Assembly: GCF_016406085.1 (NCBI RefSeq)
Contig: NZ_JAEHFJ010000002.1
Span: 372,001 to 436,000 of the forward strand
DNA length: 64,000 nt
Reading direction: 5' to 3'
DNA from: Aureibaculum flavum
GTDB taxonomy: Bacteria; Bacteroidota; Bacteroidia; Flavobacteriales; Flavobacteriaceae
Shown here: positions 26,956-36,942 of the stretch, piece by piece
Layout: each line of letters begins with the position of its first letter
Numbering within the stretch: the stretch's first letter is position 1
Notes under the pieces: generated by a model
Told to the model about the DNA's origin: nothing
Seen by the model: only the letters and a program-made list of their open reading frames with translations
Databases searched by the model: none
Made by a program: the position numbers and the translations under genes

Positions 26956-28446
26956 TTAATGTTTAACTTTTTTTATGGCTATATCATCCATAAATAATTT
27001 TGCCGCCTTCGTTTTAGGGAGGTCGCTTTTCCTAATTTCTAAAGTTAAAGAATCATCAAATTCAGATGCCTTTGCTCTTGAAATTTTTTGTTCTACGGTA
27101 ACCCATTGTCTTCGCGGTAATTCTTTTAACCCATCGAATACTACTTCAATTTTAGGGTTACCTAAAGTTACATGAATTTTATTTGCTACCCGACCTTGAT
27201 CTAACCAAAGCTTCATAGATAATATAAAATCTCCTGCAGGAATCCTTAATGCTCCATCAGGTGATTTTGCTTCTACTTTATCAACCTCTAAATGCTCATT
27301 TTTTCCATAGCCTGAAAACCTCAAACTATTTACACCTGTATGATAATCGCCATGAACAATAGCTAAGTATTTTATAGAATCTTCTTTTATTAACCAAAAT
27401 TTTTGATATTCATTTGGTGTAGAATCTTCTGGCACCATAGTCAACGGTCTTGGATTCTCTTCAAATAGTATCGGACCTTCAAAACCATAAAATGCTCTAT
27501 CTTTTGCTAATAAATTATCTGAAGGTTTTTGCCAAACACGCATATAATCAATTTCAAAATCTACAGGTAACTCTTCTTTATGCGGCAAGCCTAACCATTT
27601 GAATATTTCTGAATCTAACCATACTTCCATTGGATTATTTAATACCCAATCTGTACCAACATCGTCTTGTGTAAAATGATGTACTTGTTTTCCATCAATA
27701 AAAAGCTTTAAGAAATCGATACCCCATTCTGCTCCATATACATGAAAATCATCAGCGGTTCTATAGGGTAAATTTTCTGTATGTTGAAATACATTAGTTG
27801 GACGTTGTGCTGGCGGACTCCAATCATGGCCTGTCGCTAAATAAGAATCTTCTCTTATATTTCCTTTTTTGTTTTTGGGATTGCCCATTAACTCGTAAAC
27901 ATCTAACTCTTGCTCATAACCAATAGCCCAAAACGCACCTGTAATTGCCGCATTACCTACTTTGGACCTTACTTCCATATATCCATTTAAAAATCTTTTT
28001 TTTGTAAGTACTCCTGCCGTAGTAATTGGCAATGGTTTACCTTCGTAAACCCCGTAAGTAGAAGCCCCCATATTACCATCAGCATAGGCTTCTTGTGCAA
28101 ATTTATAATTTGGTTCCCAAGCCGTTCTTAGTTTCAATTTACCATCTTCTACTATTACATTATGTGGTACAAATTGTGATGGAGCTCTACCTTTCCAGAT
28201 ATAATAATTTCCATTTAAACCTTCTACGAACCATTTTACCGTATCTATTTCGGCACCTTCAAACTCATCACTAACTTCTTCATTTAAAACCCAACCTCCA
28301 GTATTTTCTTGATCTGAAAATGGCATAGGTGTAGATTGTTCATTGCTATTATTAGTGATACCCTTTTGTTTCTGTGCTGAACAACTCAAATAAGTCATTG
28401 TCATTACACTGAACGCTGCTAAAAAGATGTATTTTTTCAAGTTCAT
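26956..28446 (-). CDS. GH16 endo-galactanase with C-terminal module, lipoprotein (copy 1)
   Basis: A 496-residue surface or periplasmic lipoprotein (lipobox YLSC, Cys22). GH16 catalytic domain about 50-305 with signature ELDVYE: nucleophile Glu180, Asp182 and acid/base Glu185. A further beta-rich module of about 185 residues follows (beginning FYGFEGPILFEENP) and ends in a segment like FMDDIAIKK, reminiscent of galactose-binding-like carbohydrate-binding modules. It is a close paralogue of the next gene upstream, with just 3 bases between them, so they arose by tandem duplication. The expected action is internal cleavage of beta-linkages in kappa-carrageenan, furcellaran or a related galactan. 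The exact GH16 subfamily is not determinable by eye. Confidence 0.9.
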   Translation of the reverse strand: MNLKKYIFLAAFSVMTMTYLSCSAQKQKGITNNSNEQSTPMPFSDQENTGGWVLNEEVSDEFEGAEIDTVKWFVEGLNGNYYIWKGRAPSQFVPHNVIVEDGKLKLRTAWEPNYKFAQEAYADGNMGASTYGVYEGKPLPITTAGVLTKKRFLNGYMEVRSKVGNAAITGAFWAIGYEQELDVYELMGNPKNKKGNIREDSYLATGHDWSPPAQRPTNVFQHTENLPYRTADDFHVYGAEWGIDFLKLFIDGKQVHHFTQDDVGTDWVLNNPMEVWLDSEIFKWLGLPHKEELPVDFEIDYMRVWQKPSDNLLAKDRAFYGFEGPILFEENPRPLTMVPEDSTPNEYQKFWLIKEDSIKYLAIVHGDYHTGVNSLRFSGYGKNEHLEVDKVEAKSPDGALRIPAGDFILSMKLWLDQGRVANKIHVTLGNPKIEVVFDGLKELPRRQWVTVEQKISRAKASEFDDSLTLEIRKSDLPKTKAAKLFMDDIAIKKVKH

Positions 28447-28449
28447 AGT

Positions 28450-29961
28450 TTAGTTTGCTTTTTTAATAACAATATCATCAATAAATAATTTAGCTGCTTT
28501 TGTTTTAGGTAAATCTTCTTTACGAATTTCGATCGCTATACCATCATTTTTTGTAGATGCTTCAGTTCTTGAAAATGCAGTTTCCACGTTTATCCACTGT
28601 AGTCTAGGCATTTCCTTTAGTCCTGTAAACATTAAATCCGTTTTTGGACTCATTAGTGTAACATGAATAGTATCTGTAATTCTACCTTGATCTAACCAAA
28701 CTTTAGCTGACAAGTTATAGGTACCTGCAGGTATATTTAAAGCCCCTTCTGGTGTTTTAGCAACTACTTTATCTACATTTAATGAATCATTTTTTCCAAA
28801 TCCAAAAAATTGTAGACTTTCTACTCCACTAGCATAGTGTCCTTCTGTTATTTTTAAATATTTAGACGACCCTTCATCAAATAACCAAAATTTTTGATAA
28901 TCATTTGCATCAGCGTCTTCTGGCACCATTGTTAAAGGTTTTGGATTTTCTTCAAATAAAATTGGCCCTTCAAAACCGTAAAAAGCACGATCTTTTTCCA
29001 ATAAATTATCAGAAGGTTTTTGCCAAACCCTCATGTATTCCACTTCGAAAGTTGCTGGTAATTCTTCTTTATGAGGTACGCCTATCCACTTGAAAATTTC
29101 TGAGTCTATCCAAATTTCCATAGGATTGTTCAATACCCAATCTGTACCTAATTCGTCTTGCGTAAATCCGTGAATAAATTTTCCGTCTCTGTAAATTTTA
29201 AGATAATCTTCACCCCATTCAACACCATAAATATGAAAATCATCTGAGGTGACGTAAGGTAATATCTCATCATATCCAAATGCTTTTGTAGGTCTCGTTG
29301 AAGGCGGACTCCAATCGTGAATAGCAGTTCTATTCATATTGTTAGTTATTGAACCTTCTTTAGCAATTTTTGGTACTCCCATTTGTTCATACATATCTAG
29401 CTCTTGCTCAAAACCAATGGCCCAAAACGCTGCTGTCATGGCTGCTTTTGGTGCTTTCGATTTTATTTCCATATACCCATTCAAGAACCTTTTTTTACTT
29501 ACTATAGCTGCAGTTGTTACAGGTAGTGGCTTACCTTCATGAACTCCATAAGTATCTTTGTTGGCTCCATCTGCATAACTTTCTTTTACAAAATTATAAT
29601 CTGGTTCCCATTGCGTTTTTAATTTTAAATTCCCATTTTCAACCACAACGTTATGTGGTGCGTATTGAGAAGGTGCTCTTCCTTTCCAAATATAATAATC
29701 ACCATTTTGACCTTCAACAAACCACTTCGTGGTATCAATCGCTGTCCCTTCAAATTCATCACTAATTTCTTCGTTTAGTACCCAACCTTCTTTATTTTCT
29801 GGGTCAGAAAAAGGATTAATGGTAGCTTCTTGATTTGTCAGATTTGTTTCTTCTGATTCATTTTTAGTTAAACCGTCTTTTTTCTTTTCTTCACAACCAA
29901 TCGATATAAGCCCTGTAAGACCTACTATTAAAATAAGATTAAAAGTTCTTTTAAATATCAT
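28450..29961 (-). CDS. GH16 endo-galactanase with C-terminal module, lipoprotein (copy 2)
   Basis: A 503-residue paralogue of the following gene with the same layout: lipobox SIGC (Cys23), GH16 domain with signature ELDMYE (Glu187, Asp189, Glu192), and a C-terminal module from about residue 315. The two share long identical stretches, such as GFEGPILFEENP and the region around LPKTKAAKLF, but differ in loop residues around the active site (for example PKIAKEGSITNNM here versus a shorter GNIRED segment). They may favour different sulfation patterns. It lies about 60 bases after the sulfatase gene. Confidence 0.9.
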   Translation of the reverse strand: MIFKRTFNLILIVGLTGLISIGCEEKKKDGLTKNESEETNLTNQEATINPFSDPENKEGWVLNEEISDEFEGTAIDTTKWFVEGQNGDYYIWKGRAPSQYAPHNVVVENGNLKLKTQWEPDYNFVKESYADGANKDTYGVHEGKPLPVTTAAIVSKKRFLNGYMEIKSKAPKAAMTAAFWAIGFEQELDMYEQMGVPKIAKEGSITNNMNRTAIHDWSPPSTRPTKAFGYDEILPYVTSDDFHIYGVEWGEDYLKIYRDGKFIHGFTQDELGTDWVLNNPMEIWIDSEIFKWIGVPHKEELPATFEVEYMRVWQKPSDNLLEKDRAFYGFEGPILFEENPKPLTMVPEDADANDYQKFWLFDEGSSKYLKITEGHYASGVESLQFFGFGKNDSLNVDKVVAKTPEGALNIPAGTYNLSAKVWLDQGRITDTIHVTLMSPKTDLMFTGLKEMPRLQWINVETAFSRTEASTKNDGIAIEIRKEDLPKTKAAKLFIDDIVIKKAN

Positions 29962-30022
29962 ATTATGTGTTTTTTGATTGTTAAATTAGTACTCTCATTC
30001 TTTTAAAGATTGAAAATGTCTA

Positions 30023-31441
30023 TTAATTCTTTATAGGCTCTGACGTTTCTTTTTTTACCAATTCAGGTGTTCTATAGCGATCCATCCTATCTAAATCGTT
30101 TTTTTCAAATTTCCGTTTTAACATCCACATAGGACGTTCTAGTGTTAACTCCCATTTAAAGAGCTTTTTATACATATCTTTTACGCGTTCAGGATACTTA
30201 TTAGCCAAATCTTCTAATTCTGGAGTATCTTTACTCATATCGTAAAGCTCAGCAGGTCTATCAGGAAAACGGATAAACTTCCAATCTCCTTCTCTGTAAA
30301 CACCCCGATTTTCTTTTTTCCAATATAGTGTTTCATGAGGTCGAGTGTCGTTTTTGCCTGTAATGTAAGGTACAAGATCAACTCCATCCACTTCTTTCAA
30401 ATCTGCGACATTACCACCACCGGCAGCATAAAAAGTGGGTAATAAATCTAAAGTACTTACGGGATAAGAATATTTTATATTACTTTTTATATGTTTTGGC
30501 CAACTTATTAAAAAAGGCACTCTTAACCCTCCTTCTAATTGATTTGATTTTGTTCCACTTAATGGTAAGTTTATTGATGCATTTTTATCCGTTGGACCGC
30601 CATTATCGTTAGAAAATACAATGATAGTGTTATCCTCTAAACCTAGTTCTTTTAACTTATCTAACACTTTGCCACAGGCACGGTCTAAAGCCAATGTCAT
30701 AGCGGCTACTTCCTTACGTTTACCTGTTAAATTGGGGAATTTATTTAAATCGTCTTCAGTAGCTTCCATGGGCGTATGCACCGCATTAAATGCTAAATAA
30801 ATAAAAAATGGTTTGTCTTTATTTCTTTCCATGAAGGATATTGCTTTGTCTGCAAAAACATCCGTTGCATATGCTTTTGGCTCTTCAAAATTTCCAAAAC
30901 CATTTTCCATCCTTTTATCTAAATGTCCTTTTGGCACTTCTTTATAAGCAAAGTAACTTCTATCACCACCTCTAAATCCGTAAAATTCATCAAAACCTCT
31001 TTTTAAGGGATGAAAACGATCAGCATCACCTAAATGCCATTTTCCGTACATGGCATTAGTGTATCCTAAATTCTTTAAATAATCAGCCATGGTAACCTGA
31101 TCTAATGGCAACCCCATGTCGTCTCCCAAAAATTTGGAATTCTCGCTCATATAACCCGGTACGTTGATTTCTTCATAACCAAAACGTTGCTGGTATTTAC
31201 CTGACATCAGACCTGCTCTAGAAGGGCCACAAACAGAAGCTGACACATAACCTTGAGTGAATGTTACTCCACTTTTTGCTAGTTTATCCAAATTTGGTGT
31301 CTTCATAATTGTGCTCCCTTGAAAACCAAAATCAGCATAACCTGCATCATCAGAGAATAGGAAAATTATATTCGGTTTTTCTTGAGCATTGATACTAAAA
31401 CACGCAAGAACAAAAACTAAAAGGGTTACTATATTTTTCAT
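30023..31441 (-). CDS. S1 sulfatase, soluble exported (CGPSR)
   Basis: A 472-residue sulfatase with formylglycine precursor Cys71 in [13 protein letters not shown]. Metal and substrate motifs seen are [23 protein letters not shown] and [10 protein letters not shown]. It differs from the other sulfatases here in having an ordinary signal peptide (ending SINAQ) and no lipobox, so it should be free in the periplasm or outside. Its sequence is of the arylsulfatase A/GalNAc-6-sulfatase type found in carrageenan loci. It is the first gene after the SusC/SusD terminator and opens the enzyme part of the locus. Confidence 0.93.
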   Translation of the reverse strand: MKNIVTLLVFVLACFSINAQEKPNIIFLFSDDAGYADFGFQGSTIMKTPNLDKLAKSGVTFTQGYVSASVCGPSRAGLMSGKYQQRFGYEEINVPGYMSENSKFLGDDMGLPLDQVTMADYLKNLGYTNAMYGKWHLGDADRFHPLKRGFDEFYGFRGGDRSYFAYKEVPKGHLDKRMENGFGNFEEPKAYATDVFADKAISFMERNKDKPFFIYLAFNAVHTPMEATEDDLNKFPNLTGKRKEVAAMTLALDRACGKVLDKLKELGLEDNTIIVFSNDNGGPTDKNASINLPLSGTKSNQLEGGLRVPFLISWPKHIKSNIKYSYPVSTLDLLPTFYAAGGGNVADLKEVDGVDLVPYITGKNDTRPHETLYWKKENRGVYREGDWKFIRFPDRPAELYDMSKDTPELEDLANKYPERVKDMYKKLFKWELTLERPMWMLKRKFEKNDLDRMDRYRTPELVKKETSEPIKN

Positions 31442-31759
31442 TTCTTTTTAATTGTTTAAAATTCTATTACCTATAAATTGCTTTACATAAAGCATGTGGA
31501 ATTTCTTATGTCAAATTAAACGAAATTTGAGGTTTTCCTAATAATTAAATTTACCCTGTGTTTATCTTATTTTACCTTTTCACTGAAGCTCTCATTATTT
31601 AAAAATAAAAGAAACATGGATTCAATTATTTTCTAATTAATATTTTTTAAGGAATCATTTTTTTTAGACAAAAAAACCGAGGGCGAAAACCCTCGGTTCA
31701 TAACTAACTCAAATAACAACTTGTAAGAGAAACTGTATTCTCTAGCTTAAATTATTTTA
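31442..31759. other. Gap between SusD and the enzyme operon
   Basis: About 320 bases with no open frame. It carries a strong terminator just after susD (31667-31698) and then some 230 AT-rich bases that must hold any promoter for the sulfatase/GH16 run. The nearest -7-like string (TTAATTTG, minus strand) deviates from the consensus. Confidence 0.6.
31667..31698 (-). terminator. Strong terminator after SusC/SusD
   Basis: A perfect 9-bp GC-rich stem (31675-31683 with 31690-31698, arms AACCGAGGG and CCCTCGGTT) with loop CGAAAA. On the minus strand it is followed by a T-run. This position, right after susD, is common in Bacteroidota loci and lets susCD be expressed above the enzymes when read-through is partial. 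Confidence 0.88.
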
Positions 31760-33478
31760 TTAATACCCAAAGTTTTGATCTAGAGCTGGAGCTTTTTCTA
31801 TTTCCGCTTGCGGAATAGGCAAATAATATCTATAATCAAACCAAGGTCTGTTAACTACTGTCCCTTCAGTAAAAGATAGTGATCCATCCGCAGCTTTTTT
31901 CCATGTCAAACCTTTGATATCATAACCACCGATATGGTCTTGTTCCATCCATCTTCTTTCATCAAAAAAGTTATGGCCTTCAAAACAAAGTTCTATACGT
32001 CTTTCTCTTTTAATTGCGGCTAACAAATCTGTTCCACTTGCAGTAATATCAGGCTGTAAAGCTCTATTAGAAACCTTATTCACATACTCACGAGCTATAT
32101 CTTCTGCACCCAAATTATATTGTGCTTCCGCATAATTCAAATAAATTTCAGATAATCTATATAAAATATATGGACGATCAGCGGAAAGATCTGTCAATGC
32201 TGATAAACTCTCATCTTGAAATTTTCTGATGTTATATCCTGTTTTAGAAGAATGTAGCGTGTTACCCAATCCATTCGGTGAATCTAAACCATCGGGTGTT
32301 GACACGCTTGGGTTATCAGCTAAAGCATAATCAACTGAACGTCCTCTAAAGTTAGCTCCTTGAAAATTAAGATCCGCATAATACCTCATTTCTCTATTGT
32401 CATTTGGCTTTGTGGCATCAAATGTTGCACCACCAGTTGTTGTTCCATCAGCCATATTAAACTCCAACGCAAAGTTATGAGATGGAGAAACCAATCCCCA
32501 TCCGCCATAACCACTAGGAGATTGTGCTTGGTCTGGCAACGTATTAATATCATTTGCCATTTCAGCATACAAACTACCATATGATCTTGCAAATAAAATA
32601 TCTTGATTCGCAGATAAAAATAAGTTTTGATACTCTGTTGCATTTGCTACAGCAATCAAATCACGAGCACCTACTAAATCAATCACCGCTTTTGCAGCAT
32701 CGGAAGCATCTTGCCACTTGCTACCTTTAGTATAATCGTATAAAGGTCCATTTGGAACTGTACTTGGGTCATGTAATATACTAGCAGCATATAGTAAAGT
32801 ACGAGATTTCACTGCCAACGCAGATAATTTTGTAGCTCTTCCAAACCATGCATCTGGCTGTGTTTCAGGTAAGACTGCTGCTGCTGCATCTAATTCCCTA
32901 ACAATAAAGTCAACACATTCTTCATAAGAATTTCTTGGTAAATTAAAATCATCATCCAATCCTAAAGCATTTTCCATAATTGGAATACCTCCATAATACT
33001 TTATTAATTTAGAATAAATATTGGCTCTTAAAAACTGCATTTCTGCTTTAAGAATATTTACTTTATCTGGATCTGATTGCATAGCAGGACTATCATCAAT
33101 TTTACCTAAAAACTCACTTATTAATCTGACATAATCCCAAGAGTTAGCCCATCTATTGTTAAAGGCTAATCCGGCATTACTTGGTGACCATCCTCCCCTC
33201 ATTTTATAAGGATTGTCTAAATCTTTAAAATTAAATTTACCCTCCCATGAGGCACCTTCAATATTAATTCTAAATGTCCACCATTGAAAACGGTTTATAG
33301 ACCAACTCTCTGTACTATTATACGCTGTAAAAACAACTCTTTCTGCTTGATCAGGGTCACTGTAAATTAAATCCTCAGCAAAAGCATCTTTTGCTTCAGT
33401 ATCTAGTACATCTTCACAACTTACTAATGAAAAAACAGCGAACAGTACGATTGCATATTTTATTATTATATGTTTCAT
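31760..33478 (-). CDS. susD: SusD/RagB-family glycan-binding lipoprotein
   Basis: A 572-residue outer-membrane lipoprotein (lipobox LVSC, Cys21) that binds oligosaccharides and lids the SusC channel. It has the family layout: an alpha-helical TPR-like N-terminal half containing FLRANIYSKLIKYYGGIP, a variable middle, and the C-terminal block RRIELCFEGHNFFDERRW, then DYRYYLPIPQAEIEKAP near the end. It starts 41 bases after the susC stop and is followed by a terminator. It is the only SusD in the window. Its ligand is inferred to be a sulfated galactan fragment. Confidence 0.97.
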   Translation of the reverse strand: MKHIIIKYAIVLFAVFSLVSCEDVLDTEAKDAFAEDLIYSDPDQAERVVFTAYNSTESWSINRFQWWTFRINIEGASWEGKFNFKDLDNPYKMRGGWSPSNAGLAFNNRWANSWDYVRLISEFLGKIDDSPAMQSDPDKVNILKAEMQFLRANIYSKLIKYYGGIPIMENALGLDDDFNLPRNSYEECVDFIVRELDAAAAVLPETQPDAWFGRATKLSALAVKSRTLLYAASILHDPSTVPNGPLYDYTKGSKWQDASDAAKAVIDLVGARDLIAVANATEYQNLFLSANQDILFARSYGSLYAEMANDINTLPDQAQSPSGYGGWGLVSPSHNFALEFNMADGTTTGGATFDATKPNDNREMRYYADLNFQGANFRGRSVDYALADNPSVSTPDGLDSPNGLGNTLHSSKTGYNIRKFQDESLSALTDLSADRPYILYRLSEIYLNYAEAQYNLGAEDIAREYVNKVSNRALQPDITASGTDLLAAIKRERRIELCFEGHNFFDERRWMEQDHIGGYDIKGLTWKKAADGSLSFTEGTVVNRPWFDYRYYLPIPQAEIEKAPALDQNFGY

Positions 33479-33519
33479 CTCTTTATATTTTTTTGTGTTT
33501 TTTTAAACAATTATTATTC

Positions 33520-36500
33520 TTAAAAATTGAAATTTAATCCAAACGTATACGTTTTTAAAGAAGGGTAAGTACTACCTCTAAAGCTGTTATATCCCGCTGC
33601 TTCTGGATCCAACCCTAAATCATACACATCAGAGAACATTGTTACTAAATTATAACCTCTAAAATACACTTTAACATCTCCGAACTTAATTTTATCTTTG
33701 GTGAACGTGTAACCTAATTCAATTTCTTTAAGTCTTACATATGATGCATCGCGTAACCATAAATCAGCTCCTTGAAAATTCCCTGGATCACTGTTTCGGT
33801 TAGCACTGTAAGAATCACCAACAGCAAATGCTCTTGGGTATGCGGCATCTGTATTTTCAGGAGTCCATCTTTGGTCGTATATGAAGTCAGGTAAAGCTCC
33901 TTGTCCTTCGAAAAATACCCACATCTTAGCTTTGGCTTGTCCTTGAAATAAGAAATTGAAATTCCAGCTCTTATAATTTAACCCTCCAAAAATTCCGTAT
34001 TGTATTTCAGGCACATTGGAAGAGTATGTACGAACTCTATCTTCAGCGTTAATTTTACCATCTTCATTAGTATCTATATAATAAGGTTCACCAGGAACAG
34101 TACCTGCTAGAGTTGCAGGTGCAGCATCTATTTCTGCTTGATCATTAAAAATACCATTGGTTGGATAAACTATATAAGAATCCATTGAATGCCCTTCTCG
34201 CTTTAAAGCATCTGATACATCAGCAGCTTCATCCAAGTATTTTACTTCGTTTTTTGCTTTTGTAAAATTAAATCCTAAATTATAATTAAGGTTATCGTTT
34301 ATCTCATCATTCCAACCTAATTCAAGTTCCCAACCATAATTGTCAACTTTTCCTAAATTTTCTTGAGGTAAAGTCAATCCTGTAAAATTAGGAACAGAAG
34401 CATTTCTTGTAATTAAAATATCTTCTCTTTTTTGGTAGAAATAGTTAATATCACCCGACAATTTATTATCAAACAAAGTGAAATTTAAACCTAAGTTTTT
34501 CATGTCAGCTGACTCCCAAGTTACATCTGGGTTAGCTGCCTGAACCCCAATACTAGAAAAACCATTATAATATTGACCTCCAAAATTATAATAATTAGGT
34601 TGTGCACCTAACGCACCTGCATAATCATACCTTGTTAAATATTGAAATCCACCGATACGGTCATTACCCATTTTTGCCCATGAAGCTCTTAATTTCAATG
34701 CGTTTATCCAATCTACATCATCCATAAAAGATTCTTTATCTATAGACCAAGCTACCTGTATAGCTGGGAAGGTACCAAATCTTTTATCTGGGCCAAAAGT
34801 ACTAGAGCCATCATAACGTAAGGTTAGATCCATATAATATTTTTTCTTATAATCATAAGATAATGACCCAAAATAATTCACTCTCCCCCATTCAAAAGCC
34901 TCTCCGTAAGATGTTTGACCTTCAGCATCACCAGCAAATAATTCAGAGTGGTCAGAATCTGGAAACCCCCTTTTCTCAACCCAAAAACTACGTTGCTCTG
35001 AAGTTGTTTGTTCATAACCTATAAAGCCACCGATTGTATGATCTTCAAATGTTTTATTATAATGTAAAGTAGCATTTAACATTAACTCGTCATATTTCCA
35101 AAAGCTCTCACGTAAAATACGTTCATTACCTCTTTGAGAAAATCCTGATTGTTCTATATATTCATCTGTACTTTCTTGATAGTTATAAACCGACCAAGGT
35201 GTGTACCAAGATTTGGTGTCATTATTCATTCTTCTATACCCTCCAAATGTTTTAAGCTCTAACCCATCTACCAACTTATCTAACTTAAAGTTTAAAGATA
35301 CTTTACCTCTTAAATCATTACTAATGGTCTCAACAAAACCTGACTCATCGCTAGACATAACGATTGGATTAGCACCATTTTCGCCACCCCAACCTGGTAA
35401 ACCATTGTCATATACACCAACTTCTGTTGGAAAATTTGTATAGATGTGTTTAAAAATATAGCCATCATCAACACCTGGTTCTTTTGTATTACCAAATCTA
35501 CCTGATAAATCAACACCTAAATTTATAGCGTCACTAATTTTTATATCAATATTAGATCTTACTTGATTTTGTTTAAATTTTAAATCACCAGAATCATACA
35601 TACCCGTTTGTCTTACCATATCACCACTCACAAAATACTTTACATATTCACTACCTCCAGAAATTGAAAGCGAAGTTCTTGATTCAGGCGAGCTATCTGC
35701 AAAAGTCTCATCTTGCCAATTTGTATCCGTACCATTCCCTGAAGCAAAAGCATCAATTTGTTGCTGAGAATAAGGTAGTGCCGTTCCTGCTCTTTCTGCA
35801 ATTTCATTATTGTAAATTGCAAACTGCTCAGAGTTCATTAATGTTGGTGTCGCAGAAAAGGAAGAGAGATTGTAAGATGTTGATAAACTAATTTTCGGTT
35901 TACCTGTTTTACCTCTTTTCGTTGTAATTAAAATTACACCGTTTGCTGCACGTGCACCATAAATAGCAGCAGCACCATCCTTTAATACCGTTAAACTTTG
36001 AATGTCTTGTGGTGCTAATTGAGAAAAACTACCTGCTGTAATTCCATCAATTAATATTAATGGGGAGTTATTACCCAATGTAGATTTACCTCTAATTAAT
36101 AGCGTTAAATCTGCAGCATTAGTTGAACCAGGTAATCCACCTCTGTCTGAAATAATTAAACCAGAAACTTTACCGGCCAACGATTTTGCTAAATCTTTAC
36201 TACCCGCTTGTTCTAATTTTTCAGAACTTACTGTACTAACAGATCCTGTTACATCTCCTTTTTTTCTAGAGGTATAACCAATTACAACCACTTCATCAAG
36301 TTGTGAATCTGAAATTAAGATTACATTAATAGCTGTTTGATTTCCTACTACTATTTCTTGCGTTTTGTAACCCACAAAAGAAAATACTAAAACTGCATTT
36401 TCATTTTCTACATCGATAGCAAAATTACCATCAAAATCAGATGTTGTACCTACGGTAGTACCTTTTATAGATACGGTTGCCCCAGGCAATGGTCCATCAG

Positions 36501-36726
36501 CGTCAGAAATTACCCCTGTAATCTGAGTCTGCTGTTTAAGGAATGTGAATTCCGCTGTGTCGTCATCAAAGTCATTGTTTGAATTTGTATTCAAAGCAAT
36601 AACTTGAGTAAGGCCAAATGTAAAGGTCAGCACTGTTAAAAGCACTTTCTTTAGAGACCGTTTAAATACTAAACTATCCAATAAGGAATAATTTATTTGT
36701 CCGTCTAGGTTTCTAATTTTTTTCAT
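33520..36726 (-). CDS. susC: SusC-family TonB-dependent outer-membrane transporter
   Basis: A 1068-residue TonB-dependent receptor that imports glycan fragments. Order: a long N-terminal leader with a signal core (about 27-46); a carboxypeptidase-D-regulatory-like domain (about 68-138, GVISDADGPLPGATV); a TonB-box region (LDEVVVIGYTSRKKG, about 143-158); a plug domain with KSTLGNNSPLILIDGI and VLKDGAAAIYGARAANG; then the beta-barrel, ending in an aromatic C-terminus (TFGLNFNF). It is paired with susD and preceded by the AraC regulator gene on the same strand, 216 bases upstream. Length and ends are normal and the gene is intact. Confidence 0.97.
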   Translation of the reverse strand: MKKIRNLDGQINYSLLDSLVFKRSLKKVLLTVLTFTFGLTQVIALNTNSNNDFDDDTAEFTFLKQQTQITGVISDADGPLPGATVSIKGTTVGTTSDFDGNFAIDVENENAVLVFSFVGYKTQEIVVGNQTAINVILISDSQLDEVVVIGYTSRKKGDVTGSVSTVSSEKLEQAGSKDLAKSLAGKVSGLIISDRGGLPGSTNAADLTLLIRGKSTLGNNSPLILIDGITAGSFSQLAPQDIQSLTVLKDGAAAIYGARAANGVILITTKRGKTGKPKISLSTSYNLSSFSATPTLMNSEQFAIYNNEIAERAGTALPYSQQQIDAFASGNGTDTNWQDETFADSSPESRTSLSISGGSEYVKYFVSGDMVRQTGMYDSGDLKFKQNQVRSNIDIKISDAINLGVDLSGRFGNTKEPGVDDGYIFKHIYTNFPTEVGVYDNGLPGWGGENGANPIVMSSDESGFVETISNDLRGKVSLNFKLDKLVDGLELKTFGGYRRMNNDTKSWYTPWSVYNYQESTDEYIEQSGFSQRGNERILRESFWKYDELMLNATLHYNKTFEDHTIGGFIGYEQTTSEQRSFWVEKRGFPDSDHSELFAGDAEGQTSYGEAFEWGRVNYFGSLSYDYKKKYYMDLTLRYDGSSTFGPDKRFGTFPAIQVAWSIDKESFMDDVDWINALKLRASWAKMGNDRIGGFQYLTRYDYAGALGAQPNYYNFGGQYYNGFSSIGVQAANPDVTWESADMKNLGLNFTLFDNKLSGDINYFYQKREDILITRNASVPNFTGLTLPQENLGKVDNYGWELELGWNDEINDNLNYNLGFNFTKAKNEVKYLDEAADVSDALKREGHSMDSYIVYPTNGIFNDQAEIDAAPATLAGTVPGEPYYIDTNEDGKINAEDRVRTYSSNVPEIQYGIFGGLNYKSWNFNFLFQGQAKAKMWVFFEGQGALPDFIYDQRWTPENTDAAYPRAFAVGDSYSANRNSDPGNFQGADLWLRDASYVRLKEIELGYTFTKDKIKFGDVKVYFRGYNLVTMFSDVYDLGLDPEAAGYNSFRGSTYPSLKTYTFGLNFNF

Positions 36727-36942
36727 AAAATTGAGTTAAGTTAGAATGAGTAAATTAAATTTTTCGATTAAATCTGTAGTGCTTACAAGTCTTTATATTT
36801 TCTTTATTAAATACATTATTAGACTATTAGCACTTTAGTGAATACAAAGTAAGACAAATGTTTTGTGTAGAAAATAATGGCATTTACCTAAAAATTACAT
36901 TATTTTACCCCATCAGGCTTTTTAGAAAAAACTATTGAAGAA

